The notes under the pieces: generated by a model
What the model was told of the DNA's origin: nothing
Databases searched by the model: none
Seen by the model: only the letters and a program-made list of their open reading frames with translations
Source: Nostoc sp. B(2019)
GTDB lineage: Bacteria > Cyanobacteriota > Cyanobacteriia > Cyanobacteriales > Nostocaceae
Direction of reading: 5' to 3'
DNA length: 64,000 nucleotides
Assembly (NCBI RefSeq): GCF_010091925.1
Contig: NZ_WVID01000015.1
Coordinates: forward strand, 124,001 to 188,000
Program-made: the position numbers and the translations under genes
Part shown: in pieces, positions 1-8,206 of the stretch
Layout of the letters: every line of letters begins with the position of its first letter
Numbering within the stretch: position 1 is the first letter of the stretch

Positions 1-210
1 GCATCTCCCTTTTTTCGCCTGCAAGGGTCTGGGAGACTTAGTTGGACAAGCCATTACACATTGCGGTTCTGGATAATAACCCTCGCAATTGTTACACAGA
101 AAAGGGTCGATCCAATATTCATCGTTTTCTAGTTTGATTGCACCCGTAGGACATTGGGGACGGCAATTGTCACATCCAACGCAACTGTTGTTAGGAATTG
201 TATAAGGCAT
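1..210 (-). CDS. cnfR: Nif transcriptional activator CnfR/PatB, N-terminal part (cut by window edge)
   Basis: The minus strand opens with ATG at 208-210 and reads 70 codons without a stop to the window edge. The peptide begins MPYTIPNNSCVGCDNC and carries two 4Fe-4S-type cysteine clusters (CVGCDNCRPQC and CNNCEGYYPEPQCVMAC). CnfR (PatB in Anabaena) has a ferredoxin-like N-terminus followed by a C-terminal helix-turn-helix region, and in Anabaena sp. PCC 7120 patB lies beside a small ferredoxin gene and the cox2 operon, exactly the neighbours here. The FeS domain is thought to sense low O2, and the protein activates nif genes. The helix-turn-helix part lies outside the window, so a stand-alone bacterial ferredoxin is the alternative. 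Confidence 0.75.
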   Translation of the reverse strand, partial: MPYTIPNNSCVGCDNCRPQCPTGAIKLENDEYWIDPFLCNNCEGYYPEPQCVMACPTKSPRPLQAKKGRC

Positions 211-1450
211 TTGGCTCTTTTCCCACTCTAATCGTTGAGATGTCAGGCTCAGTTCTCCCCTGGATATGTCCTAATACTTTTCGGATAAGTCTAATTACTT
301 CCCTTATAGTTTGGAAAAAGGTAAAGGCAAAAAGGCAAGAGGCAAATTCAAATATGCACTCCTTTTCCTTTTTTCCCTTGTCCCTTTCCCCTTTAACCGA
401 ACCGTATTGGCGTCACCCCGAAGGGGTTAAAGCATAAAGGATAAAGGGCGAATTCAAACCCTCTTCCTTCCACCTTTCTCCCTTAACCGAAAGGTATTGG
501 AATGTGTCCTGTTTATTCATGACTCGCTACCAAATTATCTTTTAGGCAAGAATAATCTTTTCTCGCCCCACTAACTTCTCACATCCATATTCTGACTTCG
601 CATCCAATTGGTAGCTATTTAAGTCTTTTAAGCCGAGCCTAATATTACTTCTTATTAACTATACATTTCATAAATGAATTAACAAGTTTGTTCATAATGA
701 GCTTAGAAATCATTCTTAACATTTCCTTAAATAGGTACTTCACTAACAATCTCTCTTTGACTACAAAACCTTAGCCAAAGTATGTTTGGAAACCATCTAA
801 ACTTATTAGGACTAATATTCATCGGATTTATTAATAATTTTAATATTTAATAGGGATTAATATTCTGCTATCAAGGTTACAGTTTTTCTCGTAGTTAACT
901 GAGCTTTATTTGGTGATGTAATGGGCAAAGACAATATTCACTGTATCAGCATTATTGTAGATATTTCAATTAAAGCTATATTGAGGATAATTGCTTTTTT
1001 ATTACACATTGCATAGATAAAAATGTAATTAATAAACATATACTTCTGTATATGTAAATACTATTCATATTGCATATTTTTGCCTGAAAGTAGGAAGATT
1101 TGAAAATTAATATCATTACTTCATAGCTCAAGTTGCATTCGTTGTAAATAGTGTGGATTCATTCATATTTTCTAGCAAGCAGTGGTTATTTAACTCTGCC
1201 TACAAAACAGCTAATAAAATGCTGTGATACGTGTAAGACAAGCATTCTACTCCTTGAGACTGCATAATAACTATTGGCAATAAATTTCATCTACATAATT
1301 AAACTTAAAAGATAACGCAAACTTGAATTAAAAAATATCAAAATTTGATGAGAAAAAACTAATTATCTAACATCAAAAAAGGAAAATATTAGGATACGAT
1401 GAGATAAAAGTACAAACAGATTAATAGGCAAAACTGCCGAGGATTCTTTC
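211..1450. other. Long divergent intergenic region between cnfR and fdxB
   Basis: No convincing gene is seen in these 1.2 kb. The part next to cnfR (about 330-500) holds low-complexity purine-rich and pyrimidine-rich stretches and a short repeated text AACCGAAxxGTATTGG at about 397 and 485. The rest is AT-rich. One clean inverted repeat, ACATATAC-TTCT-GTATATGT, lies at 1036-1055. Because cnfR and fdxB diverge, the promoters of both should be in here, but I could not identify a canonical NtcA site (GTA-N8-TAC). Confidence 0.5.
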
Positions 1451-1744
1451 ATGACACAACTAACAGGTTTGACATTTGGCGGTAAGGCTTGGACACCAAA
1501 ATTTGCTCAAGAAATTGACAAGGACAAATGTATCGGCTGTGGCAGATGTATTAAAGTATGCGGATATAATGTACTGGGTTTAAAAGCACTCAATGAAGAA
1601 GGAGAATTTGTAGAGGACGAAGACGATGAAGAAATTGAAAGAAAAGTAATGGCAGTTACTTATCCAGAAAACTGTATTGGTTGTGAAGCTTGTGCGCGGA
1701 TTTGTCCGAAGAATTGCTACACCCATGTTGCATTAAATAATTAA
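1451..1744 (+). CDS. fdxB: Nif-specific ferredoxin III, FdxB (2x[4Fe-4S])
   Basis: This 97-residue protein has two cysteine clusters typical of 2[4Fe-4S] ferredoxins: [11 protein letters not shown] near residue 27 and [15 protein letters not shown] near residue 75. The second is preceded by an acidic stretch (EDEDDEEIE). The length and the opening [11 protein letters not shown] fit the FdxB (ferredoxin III, nif-specific) family, a small electron carrier found with nif genes. It is transcribed away from cnfR and precedes the cox operon by about 530 bp, matching the known patB-ferredoxin-cox2 arrangement of Anabaena. A role as electron donor to nitrogenase or to a maturation step is inferred from the family. 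Confidence 0.88.
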   Translation: MTQLTGLTFGGKAWTPKFAQEIDKDKCIGCGRCIKVCGYNVLGLKALNEEGEFVEDEDDEEIERKVMAVTYPENCIGCEACARICPKNCYTHVALNN

Positions 1745-2275
1745 GGTTGTTGGAGTTAGTCGAAATTGTTGTTTGTTCAAGGAGGCACTTTTAATAGAAA
1801 GCGCGATGCCTACGGCAAGGGTTTACCCTACGCGCCAAGCAAGGTAACTAGAGGGGAATGCTAAGTATTTACCGGAACAAATCCAAAAGTTCACAGTAAA
1901 CAAATCCGTAAATCGCAAATTGTTACATATTAACAAATTTAAACTTGCTGCTAATATAGCCTAATCAGTATTATGACTAAAAGTGTCCTCTAAGAACAAC
2001 AAGCTTTTCTGTAAAAAGAAGGCTCCTTTTTCATAGGAGTTGAAAGATAAATTGTAATTTACTGGGGGAAAGATATGAAAAAATCTGGAAGTTTCCCCCC
2101 TTTTTTTTGAGTGCGCGTTAGAAAGTTAATAAGTGAAAACAAAATGGATGAAGGACTGGGGAATTAGGACTAGTATCTGGGAACTAAATTCTTTCCGATA
2201 CCCAATACCCAGTACCGAGCACCCAATCACTAATCCCAGTACCTTTAAAGACGGTTTATAGAGCAGGTAGCATGT
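1745..2275. other. Intergenic region upstream of the cox operon, with palindromic and heptameric repeats
   Basis: No gene is seen. A GC-rich palindromic repeat of the family containing GCGATGCC and CTACGC lies at about 1800-1840. A pyrimidine/purine tract follows (2090-2108), and heptamer-like text (CCCAATACCCAGTACC) fills 2198-2250. The cox promoter should lie here; TTTTGAGTGCG at about 2104 resembles, but does not match, the GAGTAC boxes found upstream of nifB. Confidence 0.45.
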
Positions 2276-3259
2276 ATGCAACAAATTCCTGTTTCATTAT
2301 GGACTCTGATTGCTGGGATAGTAGTTACAGCAATTAGCATTTGGATTGGTCAAAATCACACCCTACTACCAGTACAAGCATCGCTACAAGCGCCTTTGGT
2401 AGACGGATTTTTCAATATCATGTTTACCATTGCGATCGCTCTGTTTTTGGTGGTAGAAGGAACCATTGTGGTTTTTTTGATTAAGTTTCGTCGCCGCCAA
2501 GGAGACGATACCGATGGTGCGCCAATTGAAGGCAATTTGCCCTTAGAAGTTTTTTGGACAGCAATTCCAACATTGATTGTGCTGGCCTTGGGCATTTACA
2601 GTGTAGATGTTTTTAACCGAATGGGAGGCTTTGAGCCTGCGGGTCATCCTCATTCCTCAGCTCATATTGCTCATACGCCAGGTAGCGCTCTTGCGGCTAC
2701 TTTAAATGACACCTCTGAAGCAACAACTGCTCCAACAATTGGCATCGGTGCATCTCCCACAACCCAAGGTAAACAAGCCGACTTGGTTGTTGATGTCAAA
2801 GGGATACAGTACGCTTGGATATTTAACTATCCCGATAGTGGGATTACCTCTGGGGAATTGCACGTTCCCGTCGGTGCTGATGTCCAACTCAATCTTTCAG
2901 CACAGGATGTGATTCACTCATTTTGGGTTCCAAACTTCCGGCTGAAGCAAGATGCGCTTCCCGGTATCCCTACTGAACTCCGATTTGTCGCTACTAGACC
3001 AGGTACATACCCTGTGGTGTGTGCTGAACTATGCGGTGGTTATCACGGCTCAATGCGGACACAGGTAGTTGTCCACACGCCGGAAGCTTATGATAGCTGG
3101 CGGACAGAAAACCAGATTGCTCAAAAGCAAGACTTACATCAAGTTGTTGCGGTTAATCCTGCTGACTTATCTACATCAGCGTTTCTTGCTCCTCATATCC
3201 ATGATATGGGGATTAGTACAGTAACTCTAGAGTCAATGGTTAAGAGGAGCCAGCGCTGA
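2276..3259 (+). CDS. ctaC: Cytochrome c oxidase subunit II (heterocyst-type cox operon)
   Basis: This 327-residue protein is subunit II of an aa3-type cytochrome oxidase. It has an N-terminal hydrophobic segment (residues ~8-30), a second membrane helix (~45-70) and a periplasmic/lumenal cupredoxin domain. The CuA ligands are visible in the C-terminal part as a histidine in IHSFWVPNF and the cluster CAELCGGYHGSM. The position just after cnfR-fdxB suggests the orthologue of the Anabaena cox2 operon, which is induced in heterocysts and helps lower O2 around nitrogenase. Two ATGs lie at 2272 and 2276; only 2276 is in frame. Subunit I follows 108 bp downstream. Confidence 0.93.
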   Translation: MQQIPVSLWTLIAGIVVTAISIWIGQNHTLLPVQASLQAPLVDGFFNIMFTIAIALFLVVEGTIVVFLIKFRRRQGDDTDGAPIEGNLPLEVFWTAIPTLIVLALGIYSVDVFNRMGGFEPAGHPHSSAHIAHTPGSALAATLNDTSEATTAPTIGIGASPTTQGKQADLVVDVKGIQYAWIFNYPDSGITSGELHVPVGADVQLNLSAQDVIHSFWVPNFRLKQDALPGIPTELRFVATRPGTYPVVCAELCGGYHGSMRTQVVVHTPEAYDSWRTENQIAQKQDLHQVVAVNPADLSTSAFLAPHIHDMGISTVTLESMVKRSQR

Positions 3260-3260
3260 A

Positions 3261-3290
3261 GGAGGGTTTCCCTCCGTAGGCGACTGGCGT
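3261..3290. repeat. Small palindromic repeat (GGAGGG-TTT-CCCTCC type)
   Basis: A 6-bp perfect stem with a TTT loop (3261-3275) is followed by CGTAGGCGACTGGCG. A second copy of the same layout, GGGGG-TTT-CCCCC followed by ATAAGTAACTGGCGAAC, is at 10051-10080. This looks like a dispersed Nostoc repeat; here it lies in the ctaC-ctaD gap. Confidence 0.6.
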
Positions 3291-3367
3291 TCATTAGTCA
3301 AGAGTCAAGAGTCAAATTTAATTACTTTGGACATTTGACCCTGGACTTTGCGTAGCGGTGAAAAAAT

Positions 3368-5056
3368 ATGACAAAAGTAGAATTTCCACGAAATACGCCA
3401 CCAGAAGGGAAAAAGCCGGAATTGGTGGTTGCTCACGCCTCCCATCCCAAAGCGTGGAAATGGCAGGATTACTTTACATTTAATGTTGACCACAAGGTTA
3501 TTGGTATTCAATACCTCGTGACGGCGTTTGTGTTTTATTTAATCGGTGGATTGATGGCGATCGCTATTCGCGCCGAGTTAGCAACACCAGATGCAGACTT
3601 GCTCGACCCCAATATGTATAACGCTTTCATGACGAATCACGGGACAATCATGATTTTCCTGTGGATTGTTCCGAGTGCGATTGGGGGATTTGGCAACTAT
3701 CTAGTGCCGTTGATGGTTGGCGCTAGGGATATGGCTTTCCCGAAGCTGAACGCGATCGCCTTTTGGTTAAACCCACCAGCAGGGGCGCTAATTTTAGGTA
3801 GTTTCATCTTCGGCGGTTCACAATCTGGTTGGACAGCTTACCCACCCTTGAGCTTGGTGACAGCACCCATTGCTCAAACAATGTGGATACTTGCGATCGT
3901 TTTGGTGGGAACTTCTTCAATTTTGGGTTCACTGAACTTTGTGATCACCATTTTGATGATGAAGGTTCCTAGCATGAAATGGGATCAAGTACCCTTGTTC
4001 TGCTGGGCAATCTTAGCAACCTCTATTCTGGCGCTACTCTCCACACCTGTATTAGCAGCGGGTTTAATTCTGCTGTTATTTGACCTCAACTTTGGCACAT
4101 CCTTTTTTAAACCAGATGCCGGCGGTAACGTTGTTATCTACCAGCATTTATTCTGGTTCTATTCTCACCCAGCAGTATATTTAATGATTCTGCCCATCTT
4201 CGGCATTATGTCCGAGGTGATTCCAGTTCATGCCCGTAAGCCGATTTTTGGTTATAAAGCGATCGCTTATTCTAGTGTGGCAATCTGCGTTGTGGGTTTG
4301 TTCGTCTGGGTACACCACATGTTTACCAGCGGTACACCCGGTTGGATGCGGATGTTCTTCACTATCTCTACCTTGATTGTTGCCGTTCCCACTGGCGTCA
4401 AGATTTTTGGCTGGGTTGCCACTCTCTGGGGTGGTAAAATCCGCTTCACCAGCGCCATGCTTTTCGCCATTGGCTTGTTGTCCATGTTTGTCATGGGCGG
4501 CTTAAGTGGTGTGACGATGGGAACAGCCCCCTTTGATATTCACGTCCACGACACCTATTATGTAGTAGGACATTTTCACTACGTCCTGTTTGGCGGTTCC
4601 GTGTTTGGCATTTATGCCGGCATTTACCACTGGTTCCCCAAAATTACCGGACGGATGATGAATGAAGCTTGGGGTAGGGTTCACTTTGTGCTTACTTTCA
4701 TCGGCACTAACCTGACTTTCTTACCCATGCACGAGTTGGGTTTGCAAGGAATGCCCCGACGCGTAGCTATGTACGACCCCCAATTTATCGACCTCAATCA
4801 GCTTTGTACCTTTGGTTCATTTGTCTTGGGGATATCGGTAATTCCTTTCGCCATCAACATTCTCTACAGTTGGAGCAAAGGCAAACCTGCGGGCGATAAT
4901 CCTTGGCAAGCTTTGACTTTAGAATGGACAACTAGCTCACCACCCGCCATTGAAAACTGGGAAGTGTTGCCCGTTGTCACTCACGGCCCTTATGACTATG
5001 GTCATGGTTACAGTAATGAAGTACAGCCATCTGCAACGCCAGAAGCTAGTGCTTAG
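3368..5056 (+). CDS. ctaD: Cytochrome c oxidase subunit I
   Basis: This 562-residue polytopic membrane protein is the catalytic heme-copper subunit. Conserved stretches of the family are visible: MTNHGTIMIFLWIVPSAIGG around residue 87, HLFWFYSHPAVYLMILP (heme a3/CuB region) around residue 257, VWVHHMFTSGTPGWM (CuB histidine pair) around residue 314 and HVHDTYYVVGHFHYVL (heme histidines) around residue 390. It reduces O2 to water using electrons from cytochrome c or plastocyanin. It lies between subunits II and III in the same direction. The length is normal for the family and there is no interruption. Confidence 0.96.
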   Translation: MTKVEFPRNTPPEGKKPELVVAHASHPKAWKWQDYFTFNVDHKVIGIQYLVTAFVFYLIGGLMAIAIRAELATPDADLLDPNMYNAFMTNHGTIMIFLWIVPSAIGGFGNYLVPLMVGARDMAFPKLNAIAFWLNPPAGALILGSFIFGGSQSGWTAYPPLSLVTAPIAQTMWILAIVLVGTSSILGSLNFVITILMMKVPSMKWDQVPLFCWAILATSILALLSTPVLAAGLILLLFDLNFGTSFFKPDAGGNVVIYQHLFWFYSHPAVYLMILPIFGIMSEVIPVHARKPIFGYKAIAYSSVAICVVGLFVWVHHMFTSGTPGWMRMFFTISTLIVAVPTGVKIFGWVATLWGGKIRFTSAMLFAIGLLSMFVMGGLSGVTMGTAPFDIHVHDTYYVVGHFHYVLFGGSVFGIYAGIYHWFPKITGRMMNEAWGRVHFVLTFIGTNLTFLPMHELGLQGMPRRVAMYDPQFIDLNQLCTFGSFVLGISVIPFAINILYSWSKGKPAGDNPWQALTLEWTTSSPPAIENWEVLPVVTHGPYDYGHGYSNEVQPSATPEASA

Positions 5057-5108
5057 TTAGTAGAGTAAGTACTGTTATTCCTGTTGGGACTGCAACTTCT
5101 ATTCATTT

Positions 5109-5255
5109 GAGTTCTGAACACGAAAGACCGAGTTCTGAACACAAAAGACCGAGTTCCGAACACGAAAGACCGAGTTCCGAACACGAAAGACCGAGTTCCG
5201 AACACAAAAGACCGAGTTCTGAACACGAAAGACCGAGTTCCGAACACGAAACTCG
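5109..5255. repeat. 21-bp tandem repeat, seven units, between ctaD and ctaE
   Basis: Seven consecutive 21-bp units of the form GAGTTCYGAACACRAAAGACC occupy 5109-5255; units differ by single C/T or G/A changes, and the last diverges at its end (CACGAAACTCG). Since 21 is divisible by three, open frames run through the array on both strands, which explains spurious small open frames there; I see no reason to call a gene. It lies inside the cox operon, so it will be part of any readthrough transcript. Confidence 0.9.
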
Positions 5256-5523
5256 GAATTTTGAGAACTCCTTAACAAGTGAAGAGTTGAGTTAAATTGC
5301 AATCTTGCATTAGTCCCAACAACCGCCTGAGAATAAATTCTCAGGCTAATAGCGAAAGTCTTCTAAACAAGACTGAGTTTAGATTTTAGTCCACTTGAGT
5401 AGAGTTAGGCTATTAGCGCAGTTAAGTTTTGGGCGGGTGAAGAATAAAATTTTGCCGCTTCACACTTGAGCCTTGATTCAAGCTTTCACTACAGACACAG
5501 CGGATAGTATTGTCAATAAATCT

Positions 5524-6123
5524 ATGACTATAGCTACAACGACGAACGAACATGACAGTGCAGGACACGAAGAACATCCAGATTTAAGAGTCTGGGGACT
5601 GTTGACGTTCCTCGCTTCTGAATCCCTGATGTTTGGTGGCTTTTTTGCCACTTATTTGTTCTTTCGAGGTATGACAGATGTTTGGCCTCCCGAAGGAACT
5701 GAAGTAGAGCTTTTGTTACCAACGATTAACACCATCATTCTGGTGTCGAGTAGTTTCGTCATTCACTTCGGTGATGTGGCAATTAAAAAGAATGACGTCA
5801 AAGGAATGCAGTTTTGGTATGCAATTACTGCAATCATGGGCGCAATTTTCTTGCTTGGTCAGGCTTATGAGTATTCAACTTTGGGATATGGTCTGACTAC
5901 CAACGTATTCGCCAACTGCTTTTATATCATGACTGGGTTCCACGGCTTGCACGTATTTGTGGGACTGTTATTGATTTTAGGTGTGTTGTGGCGATCGCGT
6001 CGTCCCGGTACTTATTCTGCAACCAATCATACTTTCATCGAAATGGCAGAAATTTACTGGCACTTCGTAGATATTATCTGGATTGTTCTGTTTACCTTAG
6101 TGTATATTCTCACGCTGTTTTAA
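5524..6123 (+). CDS. ctaE: Cytochrome c oxidase subunit III
   Basis: This protein of 199 residues is subunit III of the oxidase, a helical membrane protein without redox cofactors that stabilises subunit I. The family text is visible: HPDLRVWGLLTFLASESLMF, then ATYLFFRGM, YWHFVDIIWIVLFTLVYIL at the C-terminus and ITGFHGLHVFVGL-like text (MTGFHGLHVFVGLLL) around residue 140. I chose ATG 5524; an in-frame TTG at 5473 would add 17 residues. The gap to ctaD (467 bp including the tandem array) is larger than usual for this operon. Confidence 0.92.
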   Translation: MTIATTTNEHDSAGHEEHPDLRVWGLLTFLASESLMFGGFFATYLFFRGMTDVWPPEGTEVELLLPTINTIILVSSSFVIHFGDVAIKKNDVKGMQFWYAITAIMGAIFLLGQAYEYSTLGYGLTTNVFANCFYIMTGFHGLHVFVGLLLILGVLWRSRRPGTYSATNHTFIEMAEIYWHFVDIIWIVLFTLVYILTLF

Positions 6124-6220
6124 ATTGGGAATTGGGCATTGGGAAAAGGGAGGAATTACTCTTTTGCCCCCCTGCCCCTTTGCCCCTCTGCTCCCCTGCT
6201 CCCCTGCTCCCCAAAGAATT

Positions 6221-6706
6221 ATGCAAGTTGATGCAAATCGCTTCTCATGGTTTCAGGTTCCTGATGATATTAAAGAGTTACTTGTATTAGCAGCACAAAC
6301 TTGGGAAAATACATCAGAATCCGAAAAATATATTCAACAAGCTTTAGCCAAAACTGGTGATAATACAGAGGTTTTGGTAGCAGCATATAGATTTTTCTAC
6401 TATAAAAATAATTATATACTTGCACTACAAACAACAATCAAATTAATAGATAAAATTAAAGAAGCAGAAAATCTTCCTGATGATTGGTCAAGACTTAAGC
6501 CGCTATTAATCAAGCGGCGAGAAGAACCCCAAATCAGATTGTACTTAAATGCTTATGCTGCTTCTGGATTGGTTTTAGCAAAATTAGGAGAAATAGACCA
6601 AGCCAAAGAAATAAGTACCAGAGTCAAGGAAATTGATGCCAAAAATGATTTTGGAGCAGGCATACTTCTGGATATTTTGACACGTCCGCCAGAAGAAGAC
6701 GATTAA
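6221..6706 (+). CDS. Small helical TPR-like protein of the cox/nif-associated cluster, function unknown
   Basis: This 161-residue protein starts MQVDANRFSWF at ATG 6221, about 97 bp after ctaE; the preceding sequence is a CCCCTGCT-type low-complexity tract, so a longer start in that tract is unlikely. It is predicted all-helical, with paired-helix text resembling tetratricopeptide repeats (YIQQALAKTGDNTEVLVAAYRF, split here as two helices; LYLNAYAASGLVLAKLGEID; QAKEISTRVKEIDAKNDFG) and an acidic tail (PPEEDD). No catalytic motif is visible. Its location between cox and nif-accessory genes suggests a role in heterocyst metabolism or assembly, which is inference only. Confidence 0.7.
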   Translation: MQVDANRFSWFQVPDDIKELLVLAAQTWENTSESEKYIQQALAKTGDNTEVLVAAYRFFYYKNNYILALQTTIKLIDKIKEAENLPDDWSRLKPLLIKRREEPQIRLYLNAYAASGLVLAKLGEIDQAKEISTRVKEIDAKNDFGAGILLDILTRPPEEDD

Positions 6707-6734
6707 TTTAGTCAGGAATCAACCATCAACAGTC

Positions 6735-6902
6735 ATGAATAACTCATCTTTCTATCTTCCTCTGTCCACATTTAGTCATTCTAGTACTCCTCTTTTACCT
6801 GTTTTACCAGCCGCCAGTATGCCTCCTTACACAACAAATATTCCTTCTTTCTCTCCCCCGCCTCCATTTGTTTTGCCTCAATCTTCTCAACTGATGTTTT
6901 AA
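6735..6902 (+). CDS. Possible 55-residue proline/serine-rich peptide
   Basis: A short frame of 56 codons starts at ATG 6735 and stops with TAA at 6900-6902, six bases before the next gene. The peptide is rich in Pro, Ser and Leu (MNNSSFYLPLSTFSHSS at the start, PSFSPPPPFVLPQSSQ near the end) and has no charged residues except histidine. The tight packing between two same-direction genes favours a real gene, but no strong ribosome binding site is visible and composition alone could be chance. Unrecognised. Confidence 0.4.
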   Translation: MNNSSFYLPLSTFSHSSTPLLPVLPAASMPPYTTNIPSFSPPPPFVLPQSSQLMF

Positions 6903-6907
6903 AGGTT

Positions 6908-7519
6908 ATGAAAGGTAGGGATTGGCTGGTAACAGGAGACGGTCAGTATCAAGCCTGTAAATCGGTGAGAGCATGGGATTTATTGAGAGAGAACTATCGC
7001 CTTTATCGGTTTTTGACTGAGGTGGAAGATGTTCTTAATAATGCAGATGACGAATCAAGTTGTCTGCCAGAAATCCGCATATTGGTAAGGCGCTTAATTG
7101 TGAATTCATACTGGGTGAGAAGTCAATATTTACAGCCTTCTCCTAATACGGAAACCTCTGTTTTACTCCTATACGATGAATTAGGTTTTCCGTTGACAGT
7201 GCAAACAGTAACATTTGCACCAGGAACGATGTCAACCATTCACAATCATGGGACGTGGGGAATAGTAGCGGTGTTAAAAGGTCAGGAAAAAAACACTTTT
7301 TGGCAACGCACTCACAGTCCAGGATATGAAGACAAAATCGAACGTACGGGAGAGATAACCCTATTTCCTGGAGATATTATTAGCCTCACTCCAGATGCAA
7401 TTCACAGTGTGCAAGCAGTGGGTGATGAACCAACTGTTACCTTTAATATTTATGGGGAAACTGATCCGAAAGAAAGATTCGAGTTTGATCCGGTCAAACA
7501 TAGTGCTAGAAATTTCTAG
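6908..7519 (+). CDS. Cupin-fold protein related to cysteine dioxygenase
   Basis: This 203-residue protein has a helical N-terminal half and a C-terminal cupin. The metal-binding motif is seen as IHNHGTWGIVAVLKG around residue 115 (HxH), with later residues E in GQEKNTFW and H in DAIHSVQAVGDE. The pattern fits the cysteine dioxygenase/thiol dioxygenase branch of cupins, which use Fe(II) and O2 on a thiol substrate. The substrate cannot be read from sequence. Its neighbours, a NifO-type protein downstream and a cysteine synthase beyond it, suggest sulfur or thiol chemistry linked to nitrogen fixation. Confidence 0.75.
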   Translation: MKGRDWLVTGDGQYQACKSVRAWDLLRENYRLYRFLTEVEDVLNNADDESSCLPEIRILVRRLIVNSYWVRSQYLQPSPNTETSVLLLYDELGFPLTVQTVTFAPGTMSTIHNHGTWGIVAVLKGQEKNTFWQRTHSPGYEDKIERTGEITLFPGDIISLTPDAIHSVQAVGDEPTVTFNIYGETDPKERFEFDPVKHSARNF

Positions 7520-7609
7520 CTATGGCGGTTCTTGCTTGAATGTAATACGCGGTAGAGGCGCAGATTTGTGCCTCTATAAACTACCTGTATTCTACTAGGA
7601 GACAGTTGA

Positions 7610-8104
7610 ATGGCAAGAGTAATTTTCTATGGAAAACCAGGTTGTAAAGGTGGCGTCAAGCAAAAGGTTTTGCTAACAGCTGCGGGACATGAGGTGATAC
7701 CATACAACCTGCTAACAGAACCTTGGACAGTTGAACGTTTGCGTTCATTTTTTGGCGATCGCCCCGTAGTCGAATGGTTTAATCGTTCTGCTCCACGGAT
7801 AAAATCTGGTGAGGTGGTTCCCGAAAAACTTGATGCACAAACAGCTTTAACGCTGATGCTGCAAGATCCGATATTAATTCGCCGTCCTTTAATAGAAGTA
7901 GGCGATGCCTCCGGTGAGCAAAGCCTACGCCGCGAGGTAGGTTTTGATGTCGAGAAGATTGATGCTTGGATTGGCTTAAAACCTGTTGATAAGTCTTTCC
8001 AAGAAATCAGCGAAAGCCTCATGAAGCAGGATCTACAAAACTGTGCTCACGGTCATGGTCACGATCACGAACACCATCATCAACAAGGTAAGTGTAAACA
8101 TTAG
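7610..8104 (+). CDS. Nitrogenase-associated ArsC/Spx-family (NifO-like) protein with His-rich tail
   Basis: This 164-residue protein has the thioredoxin-like ArsC/Spx fold start MARVIFYGKPGCKGGVKQK, with a single cysteine in place of a CxxC, and family text WFNRSAPRIKSGEVVPEKL. It matches the family annotated as nitrogenase-associated protein. Two oddities stand out. First, residues ~98-108 (GDASGEQSLRR) are encoded by a GC-rich repeat, GGCGATGCCTCCGGTGAG...CCTACGCC (7901-7933), of the dispersed Nostoc palindromic family, inserted in frame. Second, the C-terminus is a histidine-rich tail (HGHGHDHEHHHQQGKCKH), likely metal-binding. A redox or metal-handling role near nitrogenase is inferred. 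Confidence 0.78.
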   Translation: MARVIFYGKPGCKGGVKQKVLLTAAGHEVIPYNLLTEPWTVERLRSFFGDRPVVEWFNRSAPRIKSGEVVPEKLDAQTALTLMLQDPILIRRPLIEVGDASGEQSLRREVGFDVEKIDAWIGLKPVDKSFQEISESLMKQDLQNCAHGHGHDHEHHHQQGKCKH

Positions 8105-8206
8105 ACGATGAGAGAAGATAAGGATTAGGGGAGCAGGGGAGCAGAGGGGAAAAATAAAAGAATTTCTTCTCAGTCCCCAGTCCCCAGTCCCCAGTCCCCA
8201 CTCTCC

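Noticed and set aside
2104-2113. CnfR-type box TTTTGAGTGCG upstream of ctaC
   Set aside because: One isolated near-match without the other blocks of the module seen at 9593 and 61690.
5053-5302. Small repetitive open frames on both strands in the cox intergenic array (SSEHERP, VFGTRSF repeats)
   Set aside because: They arise from a 21-bp repeat and overlap each other; no independent support.
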